64,000 nucleotides of DNA from Streptomyces beijiangensis. Its GTDB lineage: Bacteria > Actinomycetota > Actinomycetes > Streptomycetales > Streptomycetaceae. Made by a program: the position numbers and the translations under genes. The notes below the pieces were generated by a model. That model was not told the origin of the DNA, searched no databases, and was given only the letters and a program-made list of their open reading frames with translations. Location of the stretch: the NCBI RefSeq assembly GCF_017315755.1, contig NZ_JAFLRJ010000159.1:1-64000 (forward strand), read 5' to 3'. This document shows, piece after piece, positions 43,379 through 52,951 of this stretch (the first letter of the stretch is position 1; the number at the start of each line of letters is the position of its first letter).

Positions 43379-45004
43379 TCAGTGGTGGCCGTGGCCGCTG
43401 GTGATCTCCTCGTGCTCCTGTGCGGTGGGCTTCTCGATCTGGCTCTCGCCGCCGTAGTAACCCTTGCTCAGCTTGGCCTTGAGCTTCTGCAGCGGCGACA
43501 CCTTGCGCTCGACACCGTTCTCGTCGACCGAGGGGCCGATCTCGAGCGGCTTGTACTGCTCGTGCGCGGTGAGCGTGTGCATCTCCGCCGGCTTCAGCGG
43601 CTGGTGGATCTCCACGAACTCGCCGTGCGGCAGCCGCTTGATGACGCCGGACTCACGTCCGTGCAGCACCTTCTCGCGGTCACGGCGCTGCAGACCCAGG
43701 CACCACCGCTTGGTGAAGATGAACGCGAGTACCGGTCCGACGAACATGAAGATCCGGACGAACCAGGTGATCGCGTTGATCGACAGGTGGAAGTGCGTGG
43801 CCCAGAGGTCGTTGCCGCCACCGACGAGCAGGATCAGATAGAGCGTGATCCAGGCGACACCGACGCCGGTGCGCGTAGGAACGTTGCGCGGGCGGTCCAG
43901 GATGTGGTGCTCGCGCTTGTCGCCCGTGACCCAGGCCTCGATGAACGGGTAGACCGCGATCGCGACCAGGACCAGCGGGAAGATCACGATCGGGATGAAC
44001 ACACCCAGGACGAGCGTGTGACCCCAGGCGTTGATCTCCCAGCCCGGCATGATGCGGACCAGACCCTCGGAGAAGCCCATGTACCAGTCCGGCTGGGCGC
44101 CCGTGGACACCTGGTCGGGACGGTAGGGGCCCATCGCCCAGATCGGGTTGATCGAGGCGACCGCCGCCATGACCGCGATGACGCCGAAGACCAGGAAGAA
44201 GAAGCCTCCGGCCTTGGCCATGTAGACCGGCAGCAGCGGCATGCCCACGACGTTCTTGTTCGTACGTCCGGGACCCGCGAACTGCGTGTGCTTGTGGTAG
44301 AAGACCAGGATCAGGTGCGCCACCAGCAGGCCGAGCATGATGCCCGGCAGCAGCAGTACGTGGATCGAGTAGAACCGGGCGACGAAGTCACCGCCGGGGA
44401 ACTCACCGCCGTACAGGAACATCGCCATGTACGAGCCCACGACCGGCACGGAGAGCAGCACGCCCTCCATGAACCGGACACCCGTACCGGAGAGCAGGTC
44501 GTCCGGGAGGGAGTAGCCGGTGAAGCCGGTGAACAGGCCGAGCATGAACAGCAGGAAGCCGAACAGCCAGTTGACCTCGCGCGGCTTGCGGAAGGCGCCC
44601 GTGAAGAAGACGCGCATCATGTGCACGAGCATGCCGGCGATGAAGATCAGCGCGGCCCAGTGGTGGATCTGCCGGATCAGCAGACCGCCGCGGATCTCGA
44701 AGCTGATGTTCATGGTCGAGGCGTAGGCCTCGGACATGCGCACACCCTGGAGCGGTGCGTACGGGCCGTGGTACACGACCTCGTTCATGCTCGGGTGGAA
44801 GAACAGCGTCAGATACACACCCGTGAGGATGATGATGATGAAGCTGTACAGGCAGATCTCACCGAGCATGAAGGACCAGTGGTCCGGGAAGATCTTGCGC
44901 ATGTTGGTCTTGGCCAGGCCGTAGATGCCCAGGCGTCCGTCCGCCCAGTCGGCCACCCGCTCGCCGGCGGGCGCTTTGCGCTGTGAATCCGTCACGGTGC
45001 TCAT
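43379..45004 (-). CDS. qcrB: Cytochrome bc1 complex cytochrome b subunit
   Basis: The 541-residue membrane subunit carries the two b haems of complex III. Haem ligands lie in the first four-helix bundle (IRQIHHWAALIFIAGMLVHMMRVFFTGA; FYSIHVLLLPGIMLGLLVAHLILVFYHKH). PDWYMGFSEGL resembles the quinol-oxidation-site loop. The soluble C-terminal extension is typical of actinobacterial QcrB. The ATG at 45004 overlaps the qcrA stop (ATGA). It works in the bc1-aa3 supercomplex with the neighbouring cta products. Confidence 0.96.
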   Translation of the reverse strand: MSTVTDSQRKAPAGERVADWADGRLGIYGLAKTNMRKIFPDHWSFMLGEICLYSFIIIILTGVYLTLFFHPSMNEVVYHGPYAPLQGVRMSEAYASTMNISFEIRGGLLIRQIHHWAALIFIAGMLVHMMRVFFTGAFRKPREVNWLFGFLLFMLGLFTGFTGYSLPDDLLSGTGVRFMEGVLLSVPVVGSYMAMFLYGGEFPGGDFVARFYSIHVLLLPGIMLGLLVAHLILVFYHKHTQFAGPGRTNKNVVGMPLLPVYMAKAGGFFFLVFGVIAVMAAVASINPIWAMGPYRPDQVSTGAQPDWYMGFSEGLVRIMPGWEINAWGHTLVLGVFIPIVIFPLVLVAIAVYPFIEAWVTGDKREHHILDRPRNVPTRTGVGVAWITLYLILLVGGGNDLWATHFHLSINAITWFVRIFMFVGPVLAFIFTKRWCLGLQRRDREKVLHGRESGVIKRLPHGEFVEIHQPLKPAEMHTLTAHEQYKPLEIGPSVDENGVERKVSPLQKLKAKLSKGYYGGESQIEKPTAQEHEEITSGHGHH

Positions 45005-46056
45005 CCGCGCTCCCAGAAGGCAGGACCGACGGGCTCTGCGAAGTCGCCGAGCGCTTCGAGGTTCCCCTCGCCGTTGACGCCGATCCGCAGCTGCGGCAGG
45101 GCGTGCCCGGCCGGGCCGAAGATGACGCGTGCGCCGTCGGACAGGTCGAAGGTGGACTGGTGGCACGGGCAGAGCACGTGGTGCGTCTGCTGCTCGTACA
45201 GGCTGATCGGGCAGCCGACGTGGGTGCAGATCTTGGAGTACGCGACGATGCCCTCGTGGGCCCACTCGCGTTCCTGCTTGTCCTTGATGTCTGCCGGCTG
45301 GATACGGACGATCATCAGGGCAGCCTTGGCGATCTGCGTCTGGAAGTCTTCCGCGTCCTCTTCCAGGCCCTCGGGCATGGCGAACGTCAGCGAGCCGACT
45401 GCTACGTCCTCAGGACGCAGCGGCTCGTTGGTGTTCATGTTGATGAGGACCTTGCCCTTGGCCCACAGGGTGGTGCGGAGCTTCTTCTCCGGCAGCGGAC
45501 CGAGGTCGCGCAGCAGCATCACACCGGCGAGAGGCACCATGGCCATCGCGCCGAACATCGTGTTGCGGATGAGCTTGCGCCGGCCGAAGCCGGACTCCTC
45601 GGCACCCTGCTTGAAGTCCGCGAGGACCTGGGCCTTGGTCTCGGCGTCTGCCTCGATCGGGTGGCGGTCGGCCGGCGTCTCGACGTCCGACATCAGCGTG
45701 CGGGCCCAGTGGACCGCGCCCGCTCCGATGCAGAAGAGCGCCACGCCCAGGGTCATGCCCAGGGAGAAGTTGAGCGCGCTCACATGCCCGATCGGGAAGA
45801 TGTAGACGATCTTGTCGACCGGGAAGGCCACGTACGACGCGATGAACGCGATCGTGGCGATCATCGACAGCGTGAACAGGAACGCGACCACGCGCTCGGA
45901 GCGCCTGGCGGCCCGCTCGTCGATGTCCTGGACGCGCGGCCTGTGGGCCGGCAGTCCCGGGTCGGCGAACGGATTGTCCGCACGCTCCACCGAGCCGTGC
46001 TCGCCTTCGCCCTGCGCGCTCGGCAGGTTCTCTTCGGAATTCTCGTTGCTACTCAT
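45001..46056 (-). CDS. qcrA: Cytochrome bc1 complex Rieske iron-sulfur subunit
   Basis: The 351-residue protein has an acidic N-terminus, three membrane helices (about 55-200) as in other actinobacterial QcrA, and a C-terminal Rieske domain. The [2Fe-2S] ligands are visible as Cys277/His279 (CTHVGC) and Cys296/His299 (CPCH), with the disulfide Cys282 and Cys298. It transfers electrons from quinol to the QcrC haems. Both neighbours overlap by four bases, so qcrC, qcrA and qcrB are translated as one operon. Confidence 0.96.
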   Translation of the reverse strand: MSSNENSEENLPSAQGEGEHGSVERADNPFADPGLPAHRPRVQDIDERAARRSERVVAFLFTLSMIATIAFIASYVAFPVDKIVYIFPIGHVSALNFSLGMTLGVALFCIGAGAVHWARTLMSDVETPADRHPIEADAETKAQVLADFKQGAEESGFGRRKLIRNTMFGAMAMVPLAGVMLLRDLGPLPEKKLRTTLWAKGKVLINMNTNEPLRPEDVAVGSLTFAMPEGLEEDAEDFQTQIAKAALMIVRIQPADIKDKQEREWAHEGIVAYSKICTHVGCPISLYEQQTHHVLCPCHQSTFDLSDGARVIFGPAGHALPQLRIGVNGEGNLEALGDFAEPVGPAFWERG

Positions 46057-46862
46057 GACTTCTTGGCCTTAGCGGTGTGGGCCGCGACCCAGATGGCTAC
46101 TGCGACGAGCGCACCCAGACCGAAGATCCAGCCGAACAGACCCTCGCTGACCGGACCGAGGCCGCCCAGCTTGAGGCCGCCCTGGCTGGCGGAGTTGTCA
46201 CCGTTGACGGTCTTGATGTACGCGATGATGTCCTGCTTGTTCTTCTCCGGCATCGTCGTGTCGGGGAAGGACGGCATGTTCTGCGGGCCGACCTGCATGG
46301 CCTCGTAGATGTGCTTCGCGTCCACGCCTTCCAGGCTCGGAGCGAACTTGCCGTTGGTCAGCGCGCCGCCTTCACCGGTGAAGTTGTGGCACTGGGCACA
46401 GTTGGTGCGGAACAGGTCACCGCCCTTGGCGATGTCTGCTCCCGCCGAGTCGTACTGCTTTTCCGTCGGCGTGATGGGGCCGGCGCCGAGAGAGGCCACG
46501 TACGCGGCGAGCTGATCGATCTCAGCCTGCGAGTAGATGACCTTCTTCTTCGGCACCTGGGCGCCGGGCTGCTGGGCAGGCATACGGCCGGTGCCGACCT
46601 GGAAGTCAACGGCGGCAGAGCCGACGCCGACCAGGCTGGGACCGTCCGAGGTGCCCTGACCACCGGTTCCGTGGCAGCTTGCGCAGCCGACGGAGTAGAG
46701 CTTCTTGCCTTCATCGATGGCAAGGGACTGAGAGGTCTCGTCGGCCTGTGCCGTGCCCGCGGGAGCGAACGCGGCATACAGCCCCCCGGTGGCCGCCAGC
46801 GCGAGGAGTAGGACGACGACCGCCGCCAGCGGATGGCGTCGTCGTGCGGAGAGCTTTTTCAC
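46053..46862 (-). CDS. qcrC: Cytochrome bc1 complex dihaem cytochrome c subunit
   Basis: The 269-residue protein has an N-terminal membrane segment (about 12-32) and two c-type haem sites, CASCHG and CAQCHN, in two cytochrome domains. A C-terminal helix (LFGWIFGLGALVAVAIWVAAHTA) anchors it. In actinobacteria QcrC replaces a soluble cytochrome c and passes electrons directly to the CtaC copper site. Methionine ligands are likely in GRMPAQQ and QNMPSFPD. It heads qcrCAB, 66 bp downstream of ctaE. Confidence 0.96.
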   Translation of the reverse strand: MKKLSARRRHPLAAVVVLLLALAATGGLYAAFAPAGTAQADETSQSLAIDEGKKLYSVGCASCHGTGGQGTSDGPSLVGVGSAAVDFQVGTGRMPAQQPGAQVPKKKVIYSQAEIDQLAAYVASLGAGPITPTEKQYDSAGADIAKGGDLFRTNCAQCHNFTGEGGALTNGKFAPSLEGVDAKHIYEAMQVGPQNMPSFPDTTMPEKNKQDIIAYIKTVNGDNSASQGGLKLGGLGPVSEGLFGWIFGLGALVAVAIWVAAHTAKAKKS

Positions 46863-46928
46863 GGATTACCCCGGTGTCAGGATCTTCTGCGTCGGTGCTT
46901 GCGGGATGAGTGGGGCGCGCGGGCCCGG

Positions 46929-47549
46929 CTACCTGATCAGGTAGATCGTGGCGAAGAGGCCGATCCAGACGACATCGACGAAGTGCCAGTAATAGGACAC
47001 GACGATGGCGGCTGTGGCCTGCTCATGAGTGAATCTCTTGGCTGCGTATGTCCTGCCGAGTACGAGCAGGAAGGCGATCAGACCGCCTGTCACATGCATG
47101 CCGTGGAAGCCGGTGGTCAGGTAGAACACCGAACCGTATGGATCCGAGGAAAGCGAGAGGCCGTCCTTCTTCACCAGTTCGGTGTACTCGAAGACCTGGC
47201 CTCCGATGAAGATCGCACCCATCACGAACGTGATCATGAACCAGGAGCGGAGCTTCTTCACGTCGCCCCGCTCCGCGGCGAAGACGCCGAGCTGGCAGGT
47301 GAGGGAGGAGAGCACCAGGATCGTGGTGTTCGTCGCCGAGAACGGAAGGTTCAGGCTGTGCGCCATTTCCTTCCAGTGATCGGGACCCGTCACCGATCGC
47401 AGGGTGAAGTACATCGCGAAGAGGGCCGCGAAGAACATCAGCTCGGAACTCAACCAGATGATGGTTCCGACGCTGGTGAGGTTCGGTCGATTGACCGACG
47501 GGTGCGCGTGCCCGGTTTCTACTGTCGTTGCTGTCGCCACGACCGACAT
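46929..47549 (-). CDS. ctaE: Cytochrome c oxidase subunit III
   Basis: The 206-residue membrane protein has five helices and the subunit III blocks [66 protein letters not shown] and [20 protein letters not shown]. The acidic residue and the HGMHV and HFVDVVW motifs are the family hallmarks. It stabilises the aa3 oxidase core. It lies upstream of qcrCAB in the same direction, so the oxidase genes are split across two loci in this window. Confidence 0.95.
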   Translation of the reverse strand: MSVVATATTVETGHAHPSVNRPNLTSVGTIIWLSSELMFFAALFAMYFTLRSVTGPDHWKEMAHSLNLPFSATNTTILVLSSLTCQLGVFAAERGDVKKLRSWFMITFVMGAIFIGGQVFEYTELVKKDGLSLSSDPYGSVFYLTTGFHGMHVTGGLIAFLLVLGRTYAAKRFTHEQATAAIVVSYYWHFVDVVWIGLFATIYLIR

Positions 47550-47653
47550 TATGTCGGTCGCTTATCCCGCCCTCACCCTGGGGGGTGCTGTTCGGTGTGT
47601 CAGGGGCGTGTGTCCTGCCCGAACGGCCCATCGGAAGACGGTCCGAAGCGGTG

Positions 47654-47680
47654 TTGACGGGGTGTCCGGCGGAGTAGCAT
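47654..47680 (+). promoter_or_regulatory. Candidate promoter of the CheY-like gene
   Basis: TTGACG (47654-47659) and TAGCAT (47675-47680) are 15 bp apart, slightly short but good in sequence. The start would be about 75 bp before the ATG at 47764. Confidence 0.45.
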
Positions 47681-47763
47681 CCGCGCCAGGGTTCACGCCC
47701 AACGAGCCCTACTGGCAACGAGTACACCGCATACGCCGAAGACACAGTCGTCACGGAGGAACA

Positions 47764-48165
47764 ATGCAGCCGAGCGCCACGGTCCTGGTCTACAGCGACG
47801 ACGCGAACACCCGCGAACAGGTGCGTCTTGCGGCGGGTCGCAGGCCGGCCGCCGACGTTCCCCCGGTGGAATTCCTGGAGTGCGCCACCCTCGACGCCGT
47901 CATGACCGCACTGGACCGCGGCGGGATCGACGTCTGCGTGCTGGACGGCGAGGCGGCCCCCGCGGGCGGCATGGGCGTCTGCCGGCAGATGAAGGACGAG
48001 ATCTTCAACTGCCCGCCCGTGCTGCTGCTCATGGGCCGCCCGCAGGACGCCTGGCTGGCCACCTGGAGCCGTGCGGAGGCGGCGGTGACCCTTCCGGTCG
48101 AGCCGGTGGAGTTCGCCGGCACACTGGCCGCCCTGCTGCGCAGTGAGTCGGCCGTACGCATCTGA
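47764..48165 (+). CDS. Degenerate CheY-like receiver protein
   Basis: The 133-residue protein (ATG 47764, after GGAGG) looks like a single receiver domain: LVYSDDANTREQVRLA (Asp12/Asp13) and VCVLDGEAAPAGGMGVCRQMKDE (Asp61). The usual Thr/Ser near LLLMGRPQ and the Lys before Pro (here TLPVEP) are missing. It has no DNA-binding or output domain. It may be phosphorylated poorly or sense by binding. It lies in the divergent gap between ctaE and the L,D-transpeptidase, inside the respiratory cluster. Confidence 0.82.
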   Translation: MQPSATVLVYSDDANTREQVRLAAGRRPAADVPPVEFLECATLDAVMTALDRGGIDVCVLDGEAAPAGGMGVCRQMKDEIFNCPPVLLLMGRPQDAWLATWSRAEAAVTLPVEPVEFAGTLAALLRSESAVRI

Positions 48166-48184
48166 GCACTCCACCGGCTGCGGA

Positions 48185-49468
48185 TCAGGCCGCGGTCGGC
48201 CGCAGCCGTGCCGATCCCGCGGATTCCTCGGAGTCCGCGGGGGCCGCGGGATCGCTGTTCCGCTGCGTACCGGCGTCCAGGGCACTGCCCTTGCGCCATT
48301 TGGCCCAGGACAGGTTCCAGTCGCCGAAGCCGTTGTCGAACGGCGTCATGGTGTCGCCCTCGCTGTTGACGACCGTGACGAGGTCGCCGGAGCGGAAGTT
48401 GTTGAAGAACCAGGCGGCGTTGTCGGTGCTCATGCCCGTGCAGCCGTGACTGACGTTGTCGTACCCCTGCGAGCCGACGGACCACGGGGCCGCGTGGACG
48501 TACTCACCGCTCCATGTGACGCGTGTCGCGTAGTAGACCGGCAGGTTGTACGAGTCCGAACTGCCCTCGGGGATACCGATGCTGGTACCGCGCATCTGTA
48601 CGTAGTACTCCTTGCCCAGCACGACCTTGACGCCGTTGCGGGTGGAGTAGCCGGGCTTCCCCGTGGTGACCGGAATGGTATTGATCACGTTCCCGTTCCG
48701 CTTCACCGTCATGTAGTGCGAGCCGGAGTCCGTGACGGCCTCCATGCGGTCGCCCGTGGTGATCTTCAGGGGTGTCGCCGCGCCGCCGTACAGCTTGCCT
48801 TCGACCTTGATGCCGTCGAGGTTGCTGTGCACGTTGATGGTGGTGTGCGCGGGCCAGTACTCCTTGGGGCGGTAGTGCAGGAGATTGTCGTCCACCCAGT
48901 ACCAGGCGCCGTCGACGGACGGCGAGGTCTCGACCCTCAGCGAACGCTCGACGACCGCCCTGGCGGCCGGGGACTTGATCTTCGCGCTGAGCTGGGCGGT
49001 GATGGGCTGTCCGACGCCGTACGTGCCGCCCTCGGGGCCGAAGGTGACCTTCAGCCGGTTGGAGGCGGCGGCGGTGTCGAAGGTGAGCGTCCTGAGGCCC
49101 GGTGCGCCGTCCTGGTCCTCGGTGCCCACCTTGACCGTGTAGTGGGCGTCTGCGGCCAGTGGGGCGGTCGAGTGCCATCTGCTGCCGTCGGCGGAGAGCT
49201 CGCCCGCCAGATAGCGTCCTGAGGCGTCTGTGGCGGTCACATCGGTGATGCGGCCGTCCGTGCCCCTGGCGGTGATCTCCAGAGGCTTGTCGGGGCTGGT
49301 CTTCCCGTTGCCCGCGGGACCGTTGAAGGAGACCTGCCCCGCCGCGTCGTACGGCTTCGCGGAGAGCGGGTTGGCGCCGGACCCTGCGCACGCGGTCGCT
49401 GACGCTGCCAGGGACGCGACCAGCAGGGTGCAGCTCAGGACCGTACGGATTCGAGGTGCGTGGCTCAT
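48185..49468 (-). CDS. L,D-transpeptidase lipoprotein with Ig-like domains
   Basis: The 427-residue protein has a signal sequence with lipobox ASATAC (Cys at about 27). Two Ig-like beta domains (about 40-250) are followed by a YkuD catalytic domain (about 255-395) with SHGCTGMS, which holds the nucleophile Cys and the HGC motif. It should form 3-3 cross-links in peptidoglycan or attach proteins to it, like mycobacterial LdtMt2. Placement between the CheY-like gene and ctaF is odd but the frame is intact. Confidence 0.93.
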   Translation of the reverse strand: MSHAPRIRTVLSCTLLVASLAASATACAGSGANPLSAKPYDAAGQVSFNGPAGNGKTSPDKPLEITARGTDGRITDVTATDASGRYLAGELSADGSRWHSTAPLAADAHYTVKVGTEDQDGAPGLRTLTFDTAAASNRLKVTFGPEGGTYGVGQPITAQLSAKIKSPAARAVVERSLRVETSPSVDGAWYWVDDNLLHYRPKEYWPAHTTINVHSNLDGIKVEGKLYGGAATPLKITTGDRMEAVTDSGSHYMTVKRNGNVINTIPVTTGKPGYSTRNGVKVVLGKEYYVQMRGTSIGIPEGSSDSYNLPVYYATRVTWSGEYVHAAPWSVGSQGYDNVSHGCTGMSTDNAAWFFNNFRSGDLVTVVNSEGDTMTPFDNGFGDWNLSWAKWRKGSALDAGTQRNSDPAAPADSEESAGSARLRPTAA

Positions 49469-49519
49469 GGGCTCACGTTATGAAGGCCAGTCAGATCCGG
49501 CACGCTGGGTGACTGCAAA

Positions 49520-49559
49520 CGAGGGGCCCGGCCACCTGAACCGGTGACCGGGCCCCTCG
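49520..49559 (-). terminator. Terminator after the ctaCDF operon
   Basis: Twelve-base GC-rich arms (49520-49531 and 49548-49559) form a strong stem 19 bp beyond the ctaF stop. Confidence 0.88.
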
Positions 49560-49577
49560 TCGTGCATGGAACAGGTG

Positions 49578-49976
49578 TTACTGGTTCTGGTTCTCGCCGC
49601 GGTAGAACTCGAAGACCCAGCCGAAGAGGCCGATCAGGAGCAGCGGTGCGGAGAAGTACAGCAGCCACCAGCCCATGGCGATCGCCAGGAAGGCGAGAGC
49701 GCCACCGATGGCCAGCGAGATCGGCTGCCAGCTGTGCGGGGCGAAGAAGCCCACTTCACCGGCCTCGTCCGCGACATCGGCCTCGGTGTTGTCCTGCGCG
49801 AGAGCGTCCATCCGCCTGGCCGTGAAGGCCAGGTAGAAGCCGATCATCACGCTCAGGCCGAAGGCCATGAAGAGCGCCGTGGTTCCGGCGGCCTCCTTCG
49901 ACCAGACGCCGTAGACGATGGCCATCGCGAGGATGAAGAAGCTCAGCCACAGGAACATCTTTCCCTGGACCTTCAC
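49578..49976 (-). CDS. ctaF: Cytochrome c oxidase subunit IV
   Basis: The 132-residue protein has four membrane helices: two at the N-terminus ([36 protein letters not shown]) and two at the C-terminus ([34 protein letters not shown]). This is the actinobacterial subunit IV that accompanies aa3 oxidases. Its ATG overlaps the ctaD stop. It lacks known cofactor ligands and is a structural subunit. Confidence 0.93.
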   Translation of the reverse strand: MKVQGKMFLWLSFFILAMAIVYGVWSKEAAGTTALFMAFGLSVMIGFYLAFTARRMDALAQDNTEADVADEAGEVGFFAPHSWQPISLAIGGALAFLAIAMGWWLLYFSAPLLLIGLFGWVFEFYRGENQNQ

Positions 49977-51706
49977 TTGCCTGCCTCCTTGCCGCCGGCG
50001 AGGGCCTTGTCACCGAGGTCGTGGTTCTCGAGCTGGTCGAGAGCCGCGATCTCCGGGTGGTGCAGGTCGAACGCCGGGGATTCGCTGCGGATCCGCGGCA
50101 GTGTGAGGAAGTTGTGCCGCGGCGGCGGGCAGGACGTCGCCCACTCGAGCGAGCGGCCGTAGCCCCACGGGTCGTCGACTTCGACCTTCTTGCCGTACTT
50201 GGCGGTCTTCCAGACGTTGTAGAAGAACGGCAGGACCGACAGGCCGAGCAGGAAGGAGGAGATCGTCGAGATCGTGTTGAGCGCGGTGAACCCGTCGGCC
50301 GCCAGATAGTCGGCGTAACGACGCGGCATGCCCTCGACACCCAGCCAGTGCTGCACCAGGAACGTGCCGTGGAAGCCCACGAACAGGGTCCAGAAGGTGA
50401 TCTTGCCGAGCCGCTCGTCCAGCATCTTGCCGGTGAACTTCGGCCACCAGAAGTGGAAGCCGGAGAACATCGCGAACACCACGGTGCCGAAGATGACGTA
50501 GTGGAAGTGCGCGACCACGAAGTACGAGTCCGAGACGTGGAAGTCCATCGGGGGCGAGGCCAGGATGACGCCGGTCAGACCACCGAAGGTGAAGGTGATC
50601 AGGAAGCCGACGGCCCAGAGCATCGGTGTCTCGAAGGACAGTGAGCCCTTCCACATCGTGCCGATCCAGTTGAAGAACTTCACGCCCGTTGGCACGGCGA
50701 TCAAGAACGTCATGAAGGAGAAGAACGGCAGGAGCACTCCGCCGGTGACGTACATGTGGTGGGCCCACACGGTCACGGACAGGCCGGCGATCGCAATGGT
50801 GGCTCCGATGAGGCCGATGTAACCGAACATCGGCTTTCTGGAGAACACTGGGATCACTTCGGAAATGATTCCGAAGAATGGCAGGGCGATGATGTACACC
50901 TCTGGATGGCCGAAGAACCAGAAGAGGTGTTGCCATAGCAAGGCCCCGCCGTTGGCGGAGTCGAAGATGTGCGCACCGAACTTGCGGTCCGCCTCCAGCG
51001 CGAAGAGCGCGGCGGCGAGCACCGGGAAGGCCAGCAGGACCAGAACACCGGTCAGCAGGACGTTCCACACGAAGATCGGCATACGGAACATCGTCATGCC
51101 AGGGGCGCGCATGCAGATGATCGTGGTGATGAAGTTGACCGACCCGAGGATCGTGCCGAAGCCCGAGAAGGCCAGACCCATGATCCACATGTCGGCGCCG
51201 ACACCCGGTGAGCGGACGGCGTCCGACAGCGGGGAGTAGGCGAACCAGCCGAAGTCGGCCGCGCCCTGCGGGGTGAGGAAGCCACCGACCGCGATGAGCG
51301 AGCCGAAGAGGTACAGCCAGTACGCGAACATGTTCAGCCGCGGGAACGCCACATCGGGCGCCCCGATCTGCAGCGGCATGATCCAGTTCGCGAATCCGGC
51401 GAACAGCGGCGTCGCGAACATCAGCAGCATGATCGTGCCGTGCATCGTGAACGCCTGGTTGAACTGCTCGTTCGACATGATCTGCGTGCCGGGGCGGGCG
51501 AGTTCGGCGCGCATGAAGAGCGCCATGATCCCGCCGATGCAGAAGAACGCGAACGACGTGACCAGGTACATCGTGCCGATCGTCTTGTGGTCAGTGGTGG
51601 TCAGCCAGCTGACGACGATGGATCCCGGCTTTTTGCGCCGTACCGGCAGCTCGCTCTCGTAGGAGTCTGCTGCCTCGGCACCCTGAGGTTCGTTGAGGAT
51701 GCTCAC
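49973..51706 (-). CDS. ctaD: Cytochrome c oxidase subunit I
   Basis: The 577-residue catalytic subunit holds haem a and the haem a3-CuB centre. Twelve helices carry the His ligands: [12 protein letters not shown], the CuB/Tyr segment [25 protein letters not shown] and [11 protein letters not shown]. Proton-channel residues and the NFITTI segment are present. I place the start at GTG 51706, which overlaps the ctaC stop (GTGA). Translation is therefore coupled in ctaC-ctaD-ctaF. Open sequence upstream to 51880 is only shadow reading. Confidence 0.97.
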   Translation of the reverse strand: MSILNEPQGAEAADSYESELPVRRKKPGSIVVSWLTTTDHKTIGTMYLVTSFAFFCIGGIMALFMRAELARPGTQIMSNEQFNQAFTMHGTIMLLMFATPLFAGFANWIMPLQIGAPDVAFPRLNMFAYWLYLFGSLIAVGGFLTPQGAADFGWFAYSPLSDAVRSPGVGADMWIMGLAFSGFGTILGSVNFITTIICMRAPGMTMFRMPIFVWNVLLTGVLVLLAFPVLAAALFALEADRKFGAHIFDSANGGALLWQHLFWFFGHPEVYIIALPFFGIISEVIPVFSRKPMFGYIGLIGATIAIAGLSVTVWAHHMYVTGGVLLPFFSFMTFLIAVPTGVKFFNWIGTMWKGSLSFETPMLWAVGFLITFTFGGLTGVILASPPMDFHVSDSYFVVAHFHYVIFGTVVFAMFSGFHFWWPKFTGKMLDERLGKITFWTLFVGFHGTFLVQHWLGVEGMPRRYADYLAADGFTALNTISTISSFLLGLSVLPFFYNVWKTAKYGKKVEVDDPWGYGRSLEWATSCPPPRHNFLTLPRIRSESPAFDLHHPEIAALDQLENHDLGDKALAGGKEAGK

Positions 51707-52671
51707 AGGTTGTTCGTCTCCGCGTTCTTGGCGTGGCCAGTCTGCGCGATCCCGGCGGGGATGTAGCCGTTCTGGCCCTTCTTCGCCAGGTCCTTGAGGT
51801 GCTGCTCGTACCTCTCCTTGGAGACGACCTTCACATTGAAGAGCATCCGGGAGTGGTCGGTGCCGCAGAGCTCGGCGCACTTGCCCTTGAAGGTGCCCTC
51901 ACGAGAAGGGGTCACCTCGAAGGAGTTGGTGTGGCCCGGGACGACGTCCATCTTCATCAGGAACGGCACCACCCAGAAGTCATGGATGACGTCGCGCGAG
52001 GTGAGAACGAAGCGGACCTTCTCGCCCTTCGGCAGCCACAGGGTCGGACCCGGGTTGCCGTTCTGCGGGTTACGGGTACCCGGGGTGCCGACGTCGTAGA
52101 CGCCCTCGGCACTCGCCGGGAACTGGTTCAGGAACCTGTCCGGAATGTCCTTCAGTTCCTTGGACTTGGCGGCATCGCCGGTATCGGCCTTGCCGTCGAC
52201 GTCCTCGATGTAGTTGAAGCCCCAGCTCCACTGGAATCCGACCACGTTGACCGTGACGGCCGGTGTGGTCGGGGAGAGCTTGAGGAGCTTCGTCTCATCA
52301 CGCGCGGTGAAGTAGAAGAGCACCGAGACGATGATGAGGGGGACCACGGTGTACAGCGCCTCGATGGGCATGTTGTACCGGGTCTGCGGAGGGACCTCCA
52401 CCTTGGTGCGGCTGCGCCGGTGGAAGATGACGCTCCAGATGATCAGCCCCCATACCAGCACGCCCGTGGCGAGCGCTGCCGCCCACGAGCCCTGCCAGAG
52501 GGAGAGGATCCGAGGGGCCTCTTCCGTTACCGGGGTGGGCATACCCAGGCGGGGAAAGTCCTTGTATGTGCAACCAGAGGCGGTCGCCAGGACCACGCCC
52601 GCGGTAAGCACCTGGAGCAGCTTCCGCCGCATCGGGCGCCGCGACGAGCGGTCGGAGCCGGTGGGACTCAC
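51703..52671 (-). CDS. ctaC: Cytochrome c oxidase subunit II
   Basis: The 322-residue subunit is a lipoprotein (lipobox ATASGC, Cys at about 34). Two membrane helices are at about 60-130 and a periplasmic cupredoxin domain follows, with the CuA site [12 protein letters not shown] and HDFWVVPFL. It receives electrons from QcrC. An insert of about 40 residues after [13 protein letters not shown] is typical of actinobacterial CtaC. The GTG start at 52671 follows GGAAGG. A 29-bp inverted repeat lies about 80 bp upstream. Confidence 0.96.
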   Translation of the reverse strand: MSPTGSDRSSRRPMRRKLLQVLTAGVVLATASGCTYKDFPRLGMPTPVTEEAPRILSLWQGSWAAALATGVLVWGLIIWSVIFHRRSRTKVEVPPQTRYNMPIEALYTVVPLIIVSVLFYFTARDETKLLKLSPTTPAVTVNVVGFQWSWGFNYIEDVDGKADTGDAAKSKELKDIPDRFLNQFPASAEGVYDVGTPGTRNPQNGNPGPTLWLPKGEKVRFVLTSRDVIHDFWVVPFLMKMDVVPGHTNSFEVTPSREGTFKGKCAELCGTDHSRMLFNVKVVSKERYEQHLKDLAKKGQNGYIPAGIAQTGHAKNAETNNL

Positions 52672-52951
52672 GTAGCGCCTTCCCGAGAGTCTCGCCCGTG
52701 CGGCCCTGCGGCCGTCTCTCTGGTCGGTCGCCGGATCCTGCGCGGGCAGGGGTTTGGATGTTTATGCGGACCAAACCCTACTGGAGGCCATTTGGGGTCG
52801 CGCGGGGAGGGTGCCCAACGCGCCGTCCGACTCCCCGAAGGGATGGAATCCCGGCTTCCGAGGGCTATCTGACGGCCCCTCCCCTGACGGCGGATACGAA
52901 CGGCGCCGGCCGGAGGAGCTGCGGGTCCCTACCGGGCGCTAGCGTGGCGGC
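52672..52951. promoter_or_regulatory. Divergent promoter region with an inverted repeat
   Basis: This 280-bp gap separates ctaC from the cysteine desulfurase gene. The most notable element is GGGTTTGG-N13-CCAAACCC at 52750-52778. It is placed to act as an operator for ctaCDF or as part of its promoter. No convincing -35/-10 pair was found. Confidence 0.5.
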
